Made by a program: the position numbers and the translations under genes
Notes under the pieces: model-generated
Seen by the model: only the letters and a program-made list of their open reading frames with translations
Databases searched by the model: none
Told to the model about the DNA's origin: nothing
Assembly (NCBI GenBank): GCA_023251805.1
Contig: JAHEYB010000003.1
Span: forward strand, 1-64,000
Length of the DNA: 64,000 nucleotides
Origin: Bacteroidota bacterium
GTDB lineage: Bacteria; Bacteroidota; Bacteroidia; 2-12-FULL-35-15
Reading direction: 5' to 3'
In this document: positions 50,175 to 58,124 of the stretch, one piece after another
Position numbering within the stretch: the first letter of the stretch is position 1
Layout: every line of letters begins with the position of its first letter

Positions 50175-51449
50175 TTGCTATCACTCGACCAAATATCAGA
50201 AAGCTTTCGGATTGAAATCGATAAAGTTCCAGACTCAATAGAAAAAGTAAAAATAATTATTGAGTTCACGAACAATTATTTTGATACGATTGGGCCAAGA
50301 TGCCTGCCATTTTTAAATGAAGCATTAGCCCTTTCAAAAAAACTCAACTACAAATCTGGGGAAGTACTTTGTTCATGCAACTTACTATTTTCAAGATACA
50401 CTAGCAATGACGTATCCAACACTGAAGTAGAAATGAATCGAATAGATTTAATGCTGAATGAAATCAAGGATGAACCATTTGAATATTCTTACGCACTTAG
50501 TTTATTTGCATACTTGCATTGGTTTAGGGGGGAATTCGACAAAGCATTTGACAGAGCATTTGATGCGCTAAAATTGGTTCATCAACTTAAAGGATTTAAA
50601 GAATCGGGCTGGATTTATTATGCACTCGGAGTCTTTTATTTTGACATGAACGACTTACCGAATTCAAAAATTTATTATTCCAAAGCTGCAGATGCTTTTC
50701 GAGAAAACAACTACGACTATGGTGTTGCAAGAGCAATAAACGGAATTGCGTCCATTAAAATAAAACAAGCAAAAGCTTCAGAAGCAGTACCTCATTTAGA
50801 AGTTGCCATCCAAACCTATCGTTTAGGTAATTGTTATGCAGGTTTATCAAGAGCATTAAACGATTTGGCTTTAGTGCAAAAAGCAGAGAAAAATTATTCC
50901 GAAGCGATTAAACTTTTCAATGAAAGTCTAATAATCAGAAAAGAAACAAATAATATTCAAGGTTTGATTACCACTTTTACTGAACTTGGAGAAATCTATC
51001 AATCTTTGGATGATTCAAAAAATGCTTTGTACAATTTAACTGAAGGAATTAAATTATCTGAATCAGTTGGTGCAAAATACAAAAGTATTCGTTTGCATAA
51101 ACTTCTTTCTGACGCTTACAAAAAATTAGATAACATACAATTAGCTTTTGAGCATTTCGAAAAATTTCATGAGCTTAAATCGCTTGTATTAGGTGAAGAG
51201 TCGGCAAACAATATCCGAAAAATGCAAACCAAATTTGAAACTGAAAAATCTGAAAAGGAAGCAGAAATAGAACGATTAAAAAATGTTGAACTAAAAAGTG
51301 CTTACGATTTAATATCTGAGCAAAAAATGGTACTAGAGGAAAAACAAAAAGAAATCCTTGATTCCATTCACTATGCCAAACGCATTCAAAGCTCACTCCT
51401 ACCTACAGACACTTATATTGAAAAGTGTCTGAATAAATATAAAAAATGA
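50175..51449 (+). CDS. Split-SpoIIE sensor 1: cytoplasmic TPR protein with phosphatase-linker tail
   Basis: 424-residue soluble protein with no signal peptide and no membrane helix. TPR repeats occupy about 20-330 (such as YGVARAINGIASIKIKQAKA and GLITTFTELGEIYQSLDDSK). A coiled coil (about 335-385) then leads to the cytoplasmic tail ILDSIHYAKRIQSSLLPTDT and YIEKCLNKYKK-stop. That tail is the linker helix that precedes the SpoIIE phosphatase domain in fused relatives, but the protein stops there. The only in-frame start is TTG at 50175, 2 nt after paaZ; reading further up is blocked by a stop and has no ATG. It overlaps sensor 2 by 4 nt (ATGA). Confidence 0.75.
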   Translation: MLSLDQISESFRIEIDKVPDSIEKVKIIIEFTNNYFDTIGPRCLPFLNEALALSKKLNYKSGEVLCSCNLLFSRYTSNDVSNTEVEMNRIDLMLNEIKDEPFEYSYALSLFAYLHWFRGEFDKAFDRAFDALKLVHQLKGFKESGWIYYALGVFYFDMNDLPNSKIYYSKAADAFRENNYDYGVARAINGIASIKIKQAKASEAVPHLEVAIQTYRLGNCYAGLSRALNDLALVQKAEKNYSEAIKLFNESLIIRKETNNIQGLITTFTELGEIYQSLDDSKNALYNLTEGIKLSESVGAKYKSIRLHKLLSDAYKKLDNIQLAFEHFEKFHELKSLVLGEESANNIRKMQTKFETEKSEKEAEIERLKNVELKSAYDLISEQKMVLEEKQKEILDSIHYAKRIQSSLLPTDTYIEKCLNKYKK

Positions 51450-52948
51450 AAAAAAGTATTGCTTTCATACTGCTTTCATTATTTTTTCTTGACATTATAG
51501 CTCAAGAAAGTCCTATTGTTGATTCACTTAAAACAAGAATTAAAAAATGTAAGACCGATAGCGCACGCTGCTATGAATTGGATGTATTAGCAAAAGAATA
51601 TATGGATGTAACTCCCGATTCGGGCATCATTTATGCAAACAAATCTCTTTTCCTTGCAAAAAAAATAAAAAAATATCAATATCAAGTCGATGCCCTAGTT
51701 ACTCTTGGAATTGTATACCGCGAAAGAGGTGAATACAATAGAGCCATCGACTCTCTTTTAATCGGGCTAGAAATTGCTAATAAAAATAAACTTGATAATT
51801 ACTCTTATAAACGCTTATATACAACGCTAAATCTAGCTTATACCGAACAAGGGAATTATACTGTTGGCATTGAATATGGATTTAAAGCAATGAAGATTAT
51901 AGAACAGGAAGGCGACACACTTGCAATGGCCATGTCAAATAATAATATTGCAAATACGTACTTTTTAATAAAACAATATCCCAAAGCAATGAAACATTAT
52001 ACCATTGCTTTAAATTATGCAACAGCTCTAAAAAATACATATGGACAAAGCTTACTAACTGGCAATATCGGAAGCGTTTATTATGAAATGGAAAAATTGG
52101 ATAGCGCTAAAAAATATTTTGATGAATTTTTGAAACTAACAGAAGAAGTTGGTGATGTTCAGGGGCAAGGCTTGGCAATGGCCAATTTGGGAAGCTACTA
52201 CCAAAAAATAAATCAAGGGAAAATTGCTATCGAATACCTTCAAAAAGCAGAAAAAATATTTGCTGAAATGAAAATGCAGCCGAATTTGGGCGATACATAC
52301 TACAATTTAGCAACCTGTTATTTGTATCTGAAAGAATATAGAAAATCGGAATCATATGCGAAATTGTCCTTGGATATTGCCAACAAAATAGGAAGCTATC
52401 CTCACAAAGAACAAGCACATCTATCCTTAAAAAATGTATATGAAAAATTAAACGATACCGACAAAGCCTATTACCATTACAAAGAATACATTGCAGCGAG
52501 AGATTCTATTTTCAACGAAAAAAATAAAAAAGACCAATTTAAAGCTGAGTTGGTTTATGAATACGATAAAAAAAAGTATGCTGATTCATTGAATCAAGCA
52601 GTTTTTGCAAAAATAAAAAATCAAGAATTAAGTATTGAAAAGGAAAAAACTCAAACACAAAAAACATTCACTTATATCGCAATTGCAGCCAGCTGTCTAT
52701 TGCTGATTGTTGCGCTTTATATTTTTATAAGCTACAAGAATAAGCAAAAGGCCAATAGAATCATTTCTGAACAGAAATATCAAGTGGAACTACAAAAAGA
52801 AGAAATAGAATTTCAGAAAACGGTATTGGAAACAAAAAATAAAGCAGTAACCGATTCTATTTATTATGCTAGTCGCATTCAAAAATCCTTGCTACCTACC
52901 GAAAAGTATATCGAAAGGAACTTATCCGAATTAAAAAAAGGTAAATAA
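51446..52948 (+). CDS. Split-SpoIIE sensor 2: exported TPR, one TM helix, linker tail
   Basis: 500-residue protein with N-terminal signal sequence MKKSIAFILLSLFFLDIIA. TPR units cover about 40-360 (TGNIGSVYYEMEKLDSAKKY, GDTYYNLATCYLYLKEYRKS), placed in the periplasm. One membrane helix at about 406-428 (TFTYIAIAASCLLLIVALYI) is followed by a cytoplasmic coiled coil. The tail is YYASRIQKSLLPTEKYIERN and then LSELKKGK-stop. The tail matches that of sensor 1 position for position although the rest differs. No metal ligands of a PP2C domain exist. The start overlaps sensor 1's stop as ATGA, indicating translational coupling. Confidence 0.85.
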   Translation: MKKSIAFILLSLFFLDIIAQESPIVDSLKTRIKKCKTDSARCYELDVLAKEYMDVTPDSGIIYANKSLFLAKKIKKYQYQVDALVTLGIVYRERGEYNRAIDSLLIGLEIANKNKLDNYSYKRLYTTLNLAYTEQGNYTVGIEYGFKAMKIIEQEGDTLAMAMSNNNIANTYFLIKQYPKAMKHYTIALNYATALKNTYGQSLLTGNIGSVYYEMEKLDSAKKYFDEFLKLTEEVGDVQGQGLAMANLGSYYQKINQGKIAIEYLQKAEKIFAEMKMQPNLGDTYYNLATCYLYLKEYRKSESYAKLSLDIANKIGSYPHKEQAHLSLKNVYEKLNDTDKAYYHYKEYIAARDSIFNEKNKKDQFKAELVYEYDKKKYADSLNQAVFAKIKNQELSIEKEKTQTQKTFTYIAIAASCLLLIVALYIFISYKNKQKANRIISEQKYQVELQKEEIEFQKTVLETKNKAVTDSIYYASRIQKSLLPTEKYIERNLSELKKGK

Positions 52949-52964
52949 ATATTTGTATCAAAAG

Positions 52965-54461
52965 ATGAAAAAAGTTTTATTATTCTGTTATTTGTTATGC
53001 ACTCAGTTGCTGTTTGCACAAACAAATATTGGACTAGATACTATCAACAGATATGATGCAGTGAAAAGTAAAACTGGAGTATGGCTGGAGGAGGTTGCGC
53101 TTGGAATGCGAATTGGAAAGTATGAATCAGGGAAAAGAACAGGCATATGGGAAATGTATTCAAATACAGGGAGTTTAATCGGAACCGAAGCATTTATCAA
53201 TGGAAAAAAAGTAAAAACAAAGGCACTAAAAGCAAAATATAGTGACAAATCCTTTCAAAGAAAACTTGAGCTGGTAGATTCCATAACAATAGTTGCTTTG
53301 TTTAACAATCAAAAAGACATCCACCAAAAAATATCGGATATAAAACCTGTAGAAGGAGTAACAACAACAATCTATAGTATAAAACATGGTGTCGTTTCCA
53401 AAGAAGCTACATTTAATTCAGGAAATAGTACTGAACAAAAGTTCACATTACAAAAAAACACCTACTCTTTAATTACATTTGAAAAACAAGGTTATATTTT
53501 GCAAAAAGTACTAATCGATTTCAAAAATATCGATGGATTTCCATCTTATATATTACCATGGAAAAAAACAATACCAATAAGGCTAAACGAAAAAGTGAAT
53601 ACAGAGCTCTATTCTCTAAGTTCAATCTTAAATAAACCCAATCAAAAATTAAATTTTTCTTTTTTTGATGGTCTTTACGGAGATGCCCGATATAGTTCTT
53701 ATATCCAGTTTGTTGTAAATAACCTAAAAGCAACTACCAAGGATTCACTAATTCAGTATACTGACAACAAGGTTAATCTCACCTTAATAAACGCAAAATC
53801 TTCGCTGATAGAAGCAAAATCATCATTAGAATCAAAAGAAAAACAAATTAATCAATTAGAGGAAGATAATCTTGTGAAACAAAATGAATTGCTAAAAAAA
53901 GAAATGCTTTCACAAGCTAAACAGAAAGAAATTGAACTATTAAACAAGGATAAAGCATTGCAAAGTTTATACCTAATACAAAATCAGCAAGCGCTCAAGC
54001 AAAAGGAGCTGGAGGTTAATAAAAATGAGCAAGAATTAAAAATTGCTAACCAGTCAAAAAAAATAAATGAAGAAGAACTGGCTAGAAAAAACTTGGAATT
54101 AGGTCATCAAATTGAACTTAAAAATCAGCAAGAAAAGGAATTGCTCCTTCAGACAAATTTGAAAAATAGTTTGCAAAAGGAAGCTAAGCAAGAGCAAATC
54201 ATTAAATGGATATTTGGCGGCCTGGCGGTTTTGTTTATTTTGTTTGGAGCATTTTCATTTAATCGCTTTTTGATAACCAGAAAACAGAAAAAAATTATTG
54301 AGTTTAAAAGCATAGAAACAGAAGAACAAAAGGCGATTATTGAAGAGAAACAAAAAGAAATTTTAGCTAGTATTCACTATGCAAAGCGGATTCAACAATC
54401 CTTACTTCCTACTGAAAAGTATATTGAAAGAAATTTAAACGAATTAAAAAAGGAGAAATGA
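52965..54461 (+). CDS. Split-SpoIIE sensor 3: exported MORN-like/coiled-coil protein with linker tail
   Basis: 498-residue protein. ATG 52965 gives the signal peptide MKKVLLFCYLLCTQLLFAQ; an in-frame TTG at 52953 is less likely. Unlike its neighbours it has no TPR. The periplasmic part starts with MORN-like repeats (GVWLEEVALGMRIGKYESGK, GIWEMYSNTGSLIG), continues with a beta-rich region to about 260, then a long Lys/Glu/Gln coiled coil (about 265-405). A membrane helix lies at about 411-435 (IIKWIFGGLAVLFILFGAFS). The tail is again YAKRIQQSLLPTEKYIERNL and NELKKEK-stop, nearly identical to sensor 2. A different input domain is thus attached to the same tail. Confidence 0.82.
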   Translation: MKKVLLFCYLLCTQLLFAQTNIGLDTINRYDAVKSKTGVWLEEVALGMRIGKYESGKRTGIWEMYSNTGSLIGTEAFINGKKVKTKALKAKYSDKSFQRKLELVDSITIVALFNNQKDIHQKISDIKPVEGVTTTIYSIKHGVVSKEATFNSGNSTEQKFTLQKNTYSLITFEKQGYILQKVLIDFKNIDGFPSYILPWKKTIPIRLNEKVNTELYSLSSILNKPNQKLNFSFFDGLYGDARYSSYIQFVVNNLKATTKDSLIQYTDNKVNLTLINAKSSLIEAKSSLESKEKQINQLEEDNLVKQNELLKKEMLSQAKQKEIELLNKDKALQSLYLIQNQQALKQKELEVNKNEQELKIANQSKKINEEELARKNLELGHQIELKNQQEKELLLQTNLKNSLQKEAKQEQIIKWIFGGLAVLFILFGAFSFNRFLITRKQKKIIEFKSIETEEQKAIIEEKQKEILASIHYAKRIQQSLLPTEKYIERNLNELKKEK

Positions 54462-55894
54462 AAAAAAATATTTTCTTTTCCATATTAATTGTTTTGTTGT
54501 CAAATATCACTTTTGCTCAAAAAAATAAGCGCGACTCCCTCCTTGCAGTTATTAAAATAACTTCTGTCGATACTAATAAAATAAAAATGCTCACAGCACT
54601 TTGTACTGAATATCGAATAAGTGGTGAAATGGACAAAGCTCTTCAATACGGAAACGAAGGATTAAAATTAGCAGAAGAACTAAATTGGAAAAAAGGAGAG
54701 GCGGAAGCACTTACAAACATTGGTATTGTGCATTGGAGTACTGGAAATTACGCCCAAGCATTAAAAAAGTATTTTGATGCATTAAAAATAGATGAAGAAC
54801 TTGGCGATGAAATCAGAATTGCTACTTTATATGGAAACATCGGATTAGTGCATTGGAATCAAGGCGATTACCCGAAATCACTTACTTACTATTTTAAATC
54901 ATTAAAAATAAATGAACGATTAAATAACAAGCAAGCCCAAGCAAAAAATATAGCAAATATTGGTAACGTTTATTGGAACCAAGGTGATTTAGAGCAAGCG
55001 TTGAATTATTACTTTAAAGCTTTAAAAATTGCTGAAGAAATTGGTGACAAAAATGGTGTATGTATCGATTTAGGAAATATCGGACTAGTATACTGGAACC
55101 AAGGAAATAATGAAGCTGCCCTAAATTACTATTTTAAAGCTTTAGCCTTGGCGGAACAATTGGATACTAAAAGTTTAATTTCTGCATGGAAAAGCAATAT
55201 TGGAAATGCTTACAACTCAATGCATGAATACGATAAAGCTCTCCAGTATTATTTTGAATCTTTAAAAACAGATGAAGAATTAGGTGACCAAGCTGGAGTT
55301 GCCACAACACTCGGAAATGTTGGCTTACTTTATTTTGACCAAAATAAATTCCCCGAATCCAAGAAATACCTTTTAAAAGCATTGGACCTTTCCACTGCAA
55401 TTGGAGCCATCTATATTCAAAAAGATCATCATCAAAGTCTAAGTAAATTATTTGCTAAAACAAACAATTATGAATTAGCACTTATCCATTATAAAAAATA
55501 CATCGCTGCCAACGACACACTGGTAAACGAAGAGAATGTAAAAAAAACTGTGCAGTCACAAATGCAATACGAATTCGATAAGAAAGAATTACAAACCAAA
55601 GCTGAGCAGGATAAAAAAGACATACTTGATGATGAAGCCAAAAAGAAACAACAAATTATTATTTATTTTATCACCTTCGGGCTGTTTTTGGTGCTCATTC
55701 TTGCCTCTGTTATTTTTAGAAGCCTTAAAATAAATCAACAAAAAAATAAAATTATTTCACAGCAAAAGAATGCGGTGGAAGAAAAACAAAAAGAAATATT
55801 GGACAGTATACTATATGCAAGAAGATTGCAAAACTCTTTACTACCCACTGAAAAATACATTTCTCAAAGTTTCAATCGTTTAATAAACAGATGA
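54458..55894 (+). CDS. Split-SpoIIE sensor 4: exported TPR, one TM helix, linker tail
   Basis: 478-residue protein. Signal peptide MKKNIFFSILIVLLSNITFA; about eight TPR units with the repeated phrase NIGLVYWNQG(D/N) between residues 60 and 330. An EFDKKELQTKAEQDKKDILD charged helix precedes the membrane helix at about 397-417 (IIIYFITFGLFLVLILASVI). The cytoplasmic tail is YARRLQNSLLPTEKYISQSF and NRLINR-stop. Its TPRs read as a set of near-identical repeats, consistent with internal duplication. The ATG overlaps sensor 3's stop by 4 nt (ATGA). No catalytic domain. Confidence 0.87.
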   Translation: MKKNIFFSILIVLLSNITFAQKNKRDSLLAVIKITSVDTNKIKMLTALCTEYRISGEMDKALQYGNEGLKLAEELNWKKGEAEALTNIGIVHWSTGNYAQALKKYFDALKIDEELGDEIRIATLYGNIGLVHWNQGDYPKSLTYYFKSLKINERLNNKQAQAKNIANIGNVYWNQGDLEQALNYYFKALKIAEEIGDKNGVCIDLGNIGLVYWNQGNNEAALNYYFKALALAEQLDTKSLISAWKSNIGNAYNSMHEYDKALQYYFESLKTDEELGDQAGVATTLGNVGLLYFDQNKFPESKKYLLKALDLSTAIGAIYIQKDHHQSLSKLFAKTNNYELALIHYKKYIAANDTLVNEENVKKTVQSQMQYEFDKKELQTKAEQDKKDILDDEAKKKQQIIIYFITFGLFLVLILASVIFRSLKINQQKNKIISQQKNAVEEKQKEILDSILYARRLQNSLLPTEKYISQSFNRLINR

Positions 55895-57333
55895 AAATAA
55901 AATTTTATATACTTATTTTGTTTTTATTTACTATCCAGTTATGTTTCCCCCAACAGAAAAAGGTGGATTCACTATTACTTGCACTTAAAGCTACCAAAAT
56001 TGACACTAACAGAGTAAATGTTTTAAATGAGTTGGCTGAAAAAGCTTGGGGAATGAGCAAATACGATAAGGCCATTCAGTATTCCAAACAATGTTTGGTT
56101 TTATCAGACAAATTAGGATATAAAAAAGGTATAGCAAAAGCTTATAATACAATTGGGCTCGTATTAAATTTGCAAGGATATTATGAGGAAGCACTACAAA
56201 ATCATCAAAAAGCTTTAGCAATCAAAAAACAGTTGGGCGATAAAAAAAGTTTGTCCATTACATATAATAATATTGGCTTAGTGAATTTTAATCAAGGGAA
56301 TTATATCGAGGCAGTCAAAAATCATCTTGAGTCTTTAAAATTGAAAGAAGAAATTGAAGATAAAAAAGGAATTGCGTCCTCTTATATAAATATTGGACTG
56401 GTATATAAGATGCAAAACAATCACAAAGATGCTTTAAAAAATTATTTTGCCGCCTTAAAAATTAATCAAGAAATTGATAACAAAAAATCAATGGCTACTT
56501 GCTACAATAATATTGCAAATATTTATTCACTGCAAAAAAAATTCAGTGATGCAATACATTATTACTCACTTTCCTTGACAATCAGAAAAGAAATGAATGA
56601 TAGTAGAGGGATTGGAGGGACTTACTATAATATTGGGTTTATTAATGAGCAACAGCAAGAGTATAGAAAAGCAATAGACAATTATTTAGCTTCCCTTGAG
56701 ATTTGTCAAGAAACGGGCGACCTTGAGGGAATTGCAGCATCCTACAATTCCTTAGGAAAAATGAGTGCTGAAATACATGAAATTTCGAAATCAAAACAAT
56801 ATCTAAACAAAGGATTGGAAATTTCTAAAAAAATAGGCAGTAAGGAAGATATTAAGCAGAGTTACCATGGACTATATCTGACAGATAGTGCTACCGGGGA
56901 TTTTAAAGCTGCTTACAACAACTATCAAAAGTACATTGGCTACCGCGATAGCCTTAAAAATGATGAAAACACGAAAAAACTAGTTCAGTCGCAAATGCAA
57001 TACGAATTTGATAAAAAAGAGGCTCAAACCCAAGCCGATCAGGAGAAAAAAGATGCATTAGCTTCAGAAGGTAAGAAAAAAAGGCAAATCACGCTGTACG
57101 CTATTAGTGCGGGTTTATTTCTCGTATTAATCTTATCATTAGTGATTTTCAGAAGTTTACAAACGAATAAAAAGAAAAATAAGATTATATCACTCCAAAA
57201 GGACCTTATGGAAGAAAAACAAACGGAAATACTCGACTCCATTAGGTACGCAAAGAGAATACAGTACTCATTATTACCTACCGAAAAATATATTGCGAAA
57301 AGTTTGAATAGATTAAAAAATGATATAAATTAG
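55891..57333 (+). CDS. Split-SpoIIE sensor 5: exported TPR, one TM helix, linker tail
   Basis: 480-residue protein. Signal peptide MKIKFYILILFLFTIQLCFP, TPR units at about 60-320 (TYNNIGLVNFNQGNYIEAVK, SSYINIGLVYKMQNNHKDAL), a charged helix (YEFDKKEAQTQADQEKKDAL), a membrane helix at about 400-420, and the tail YAKRIQYSLLPTEKYIAKSL followed by NRLKNDIN-stop. It is most like sensor 4. The stop TAG is followed 4 nt later by the ATG of the stand-alone phosphatase, which is in a different frame. The separation is therefore not a simple in-frame stop in a fused gene. It overlaps sensor 4 by 4 nt. Confidence 0.87.
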   Translation: MKIKFYILILFLFTIQLCFPQQKKVDSLLLALKATKIDTNRVNVLNELAEKAWGMSKYDKAIQYSKQCLVLSDKLGYKKGIAKAYNTIGLVLNLQGYYEEALQNHQKALAIKKQLGDKKSLSITYNNIGLVNFNQGNYIEAVKNHLESLKLKEEIEDKKGIASSYINIGLVYKMQNNHKDALKNYFAALKINQEIDNKKSMATCYNNIANIYSLQKKFSDAIHYYSLSLTIRKEMNDSRGIGGTYYNIGFINEQQQEYRKAIDNYLASLEICQETGDLEGIAASYNSLGKMSAEIHEISKSKQYLNKGLEISKKIGSKEDIKQSYHGLYLTDSATGDFKAAYNNYQKYIGYRDSLKNDENTKKLVQSQMQYEFDKKEAQTQADQEKKDALASEGKKKRQITLYAISAGLFLVLILSLVIFRSLQTNKKKNKIISLQKDLMEEKQTEILDSIRYAKRIQYSLLPTEKYIAKSLNRLKNDIN

Positions 57334-57337
57334 CCAC

Positions 57338-58051
57338 ATGGAAACAACTGCAACTGAAACTAAGAACTTTTTCATCCTTTACAAACCTAAAGATATTGTA
57401 AGTGGTGATTTTTACCATGCTATTGCTCACAAGCCAACAGGTAGCAAAACAGAATTGTTTTATATGTGTACAGCGGATTGTACCGGACACGGAGTTCCGG
57501 GAGCTCTCATGAGTATGGTGGGGATTTCTCATTTAAATGAATCGATTATTGAAAAAAATCTCATTCACCCAAATGATATCTTGGATAATATGAGAAAAGG
57601 TATCATTGCCTCTTTAAACCCTGAAGGCAGCGAAGAAGAAAGTAAAGACGGTATGGATTGCGTACTTTGTGCATATGATTTCGAAAATATGAAATTGGAA
57701 TTTGCTGCCGCTAATAATCCACTTTGGCTTATCAGAAATGGTGAAATGCAAGAGTTTAAGCCCGACAAAATGCCTGTAGGTATGTACCACTCTAAAACTG
57801 CTCCTTTTTCTTTGCAAACAATTGATTTGAAAAAAGGTGATATCGTTTATACTTTTACCGATGGTTATGCCGATCAATTTGGTGGTGATAAAGGTAAAAA
57901 ATACAAATACAAACAATTACAAGAAAAATTGCTACAAATTAAAGATTTACCCCTTAGCGATCAAAAAGGAATTCTTGACAAAGAATTTGAAACTTGGAAA
58001 GGTAATTTAGAACAAGTGGATGACGTGCTTATCATTGGAGTAAAAATCTAA
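57338..58051 (+). CDS. Stand-alone SpoIIE/RsbU-type PP2C phosphatase catalytic subunit
   Basis: 237-residue serine/threonine phosphatase consisting of the SpoIIE catalytic domain only. The metal-binding acids are all present: Asp24 in DIVSGDFY, Asp47 in ADCTGHGVPGA, Asp175 in TDGYADQFGG and Asp228/Asp229 in EQVDDVLIIG. DGMDC and NNPLWLIRNG also match the family. It begins at the point where the sensors end, lacking the ILDSxxYAKR linker helix that normally precedes FxLYKPKDI. Relatives dephosphorylate STAS anti-anti-sigma proteins in partner switching. I infer that it binds the tails of the five upstream sensors. A terminator follows 14 nt later, so it is the last gene of the operon. Confidence 0.92.
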   Translation: METTATETKNFFILYKPKDIVSGDFYHAIAHKPTGSKTELFYMCTADCTGHGVPGALMSMVGISHLNESIIEKNLIHPNDILDNMRKGIIASLNPEGSEEESKDGMDCVLCAYDFENMKLEFAAANNPLWLIRNGEMQEFKPDKMPVGMYHSKTAPFSLQTIDLKKGDIVYTFTDGYADQFGGDKGKKYKYKQLQEKLLQIKDLPLSDQKGILDKEFETWKGNLEQVDDVLIIGVKI

Positions 58052-58064
58052 ATTGATACAAAAG

Positions 58065-58099
58065 AAAAGCCCTCTTCGATTTCTCGGGGAGGGCTTTTT
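58065..58099 (+). terminator. Intrinsic terminator closing the split-SpoIIE operon
   Basis: Perfect 10-bp arms AAAAGCCCTC (58065-58074) and GAGGGCTTTT (58089-58098), with T-run to 58099. It is 14 nt after the stop of the stand-alone phosphatase and separates it from the fused TPR-SpoIIE genes downstream. Confidence 0.88.
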
Positions 58100-58124
58100 A
58101 TATTCCTATACATATCACCTCTAA

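Noticed and set aside
55891..58051. Sensor 5 and the stand-alone phosphatase as one gene broken by a sequencing frameshift
   Set aside because: The phosphatase is out of frame with sensor 5, but four other sensors end at the same point with no catalytic domain after them, so the ending is a conserved property and not a single error.
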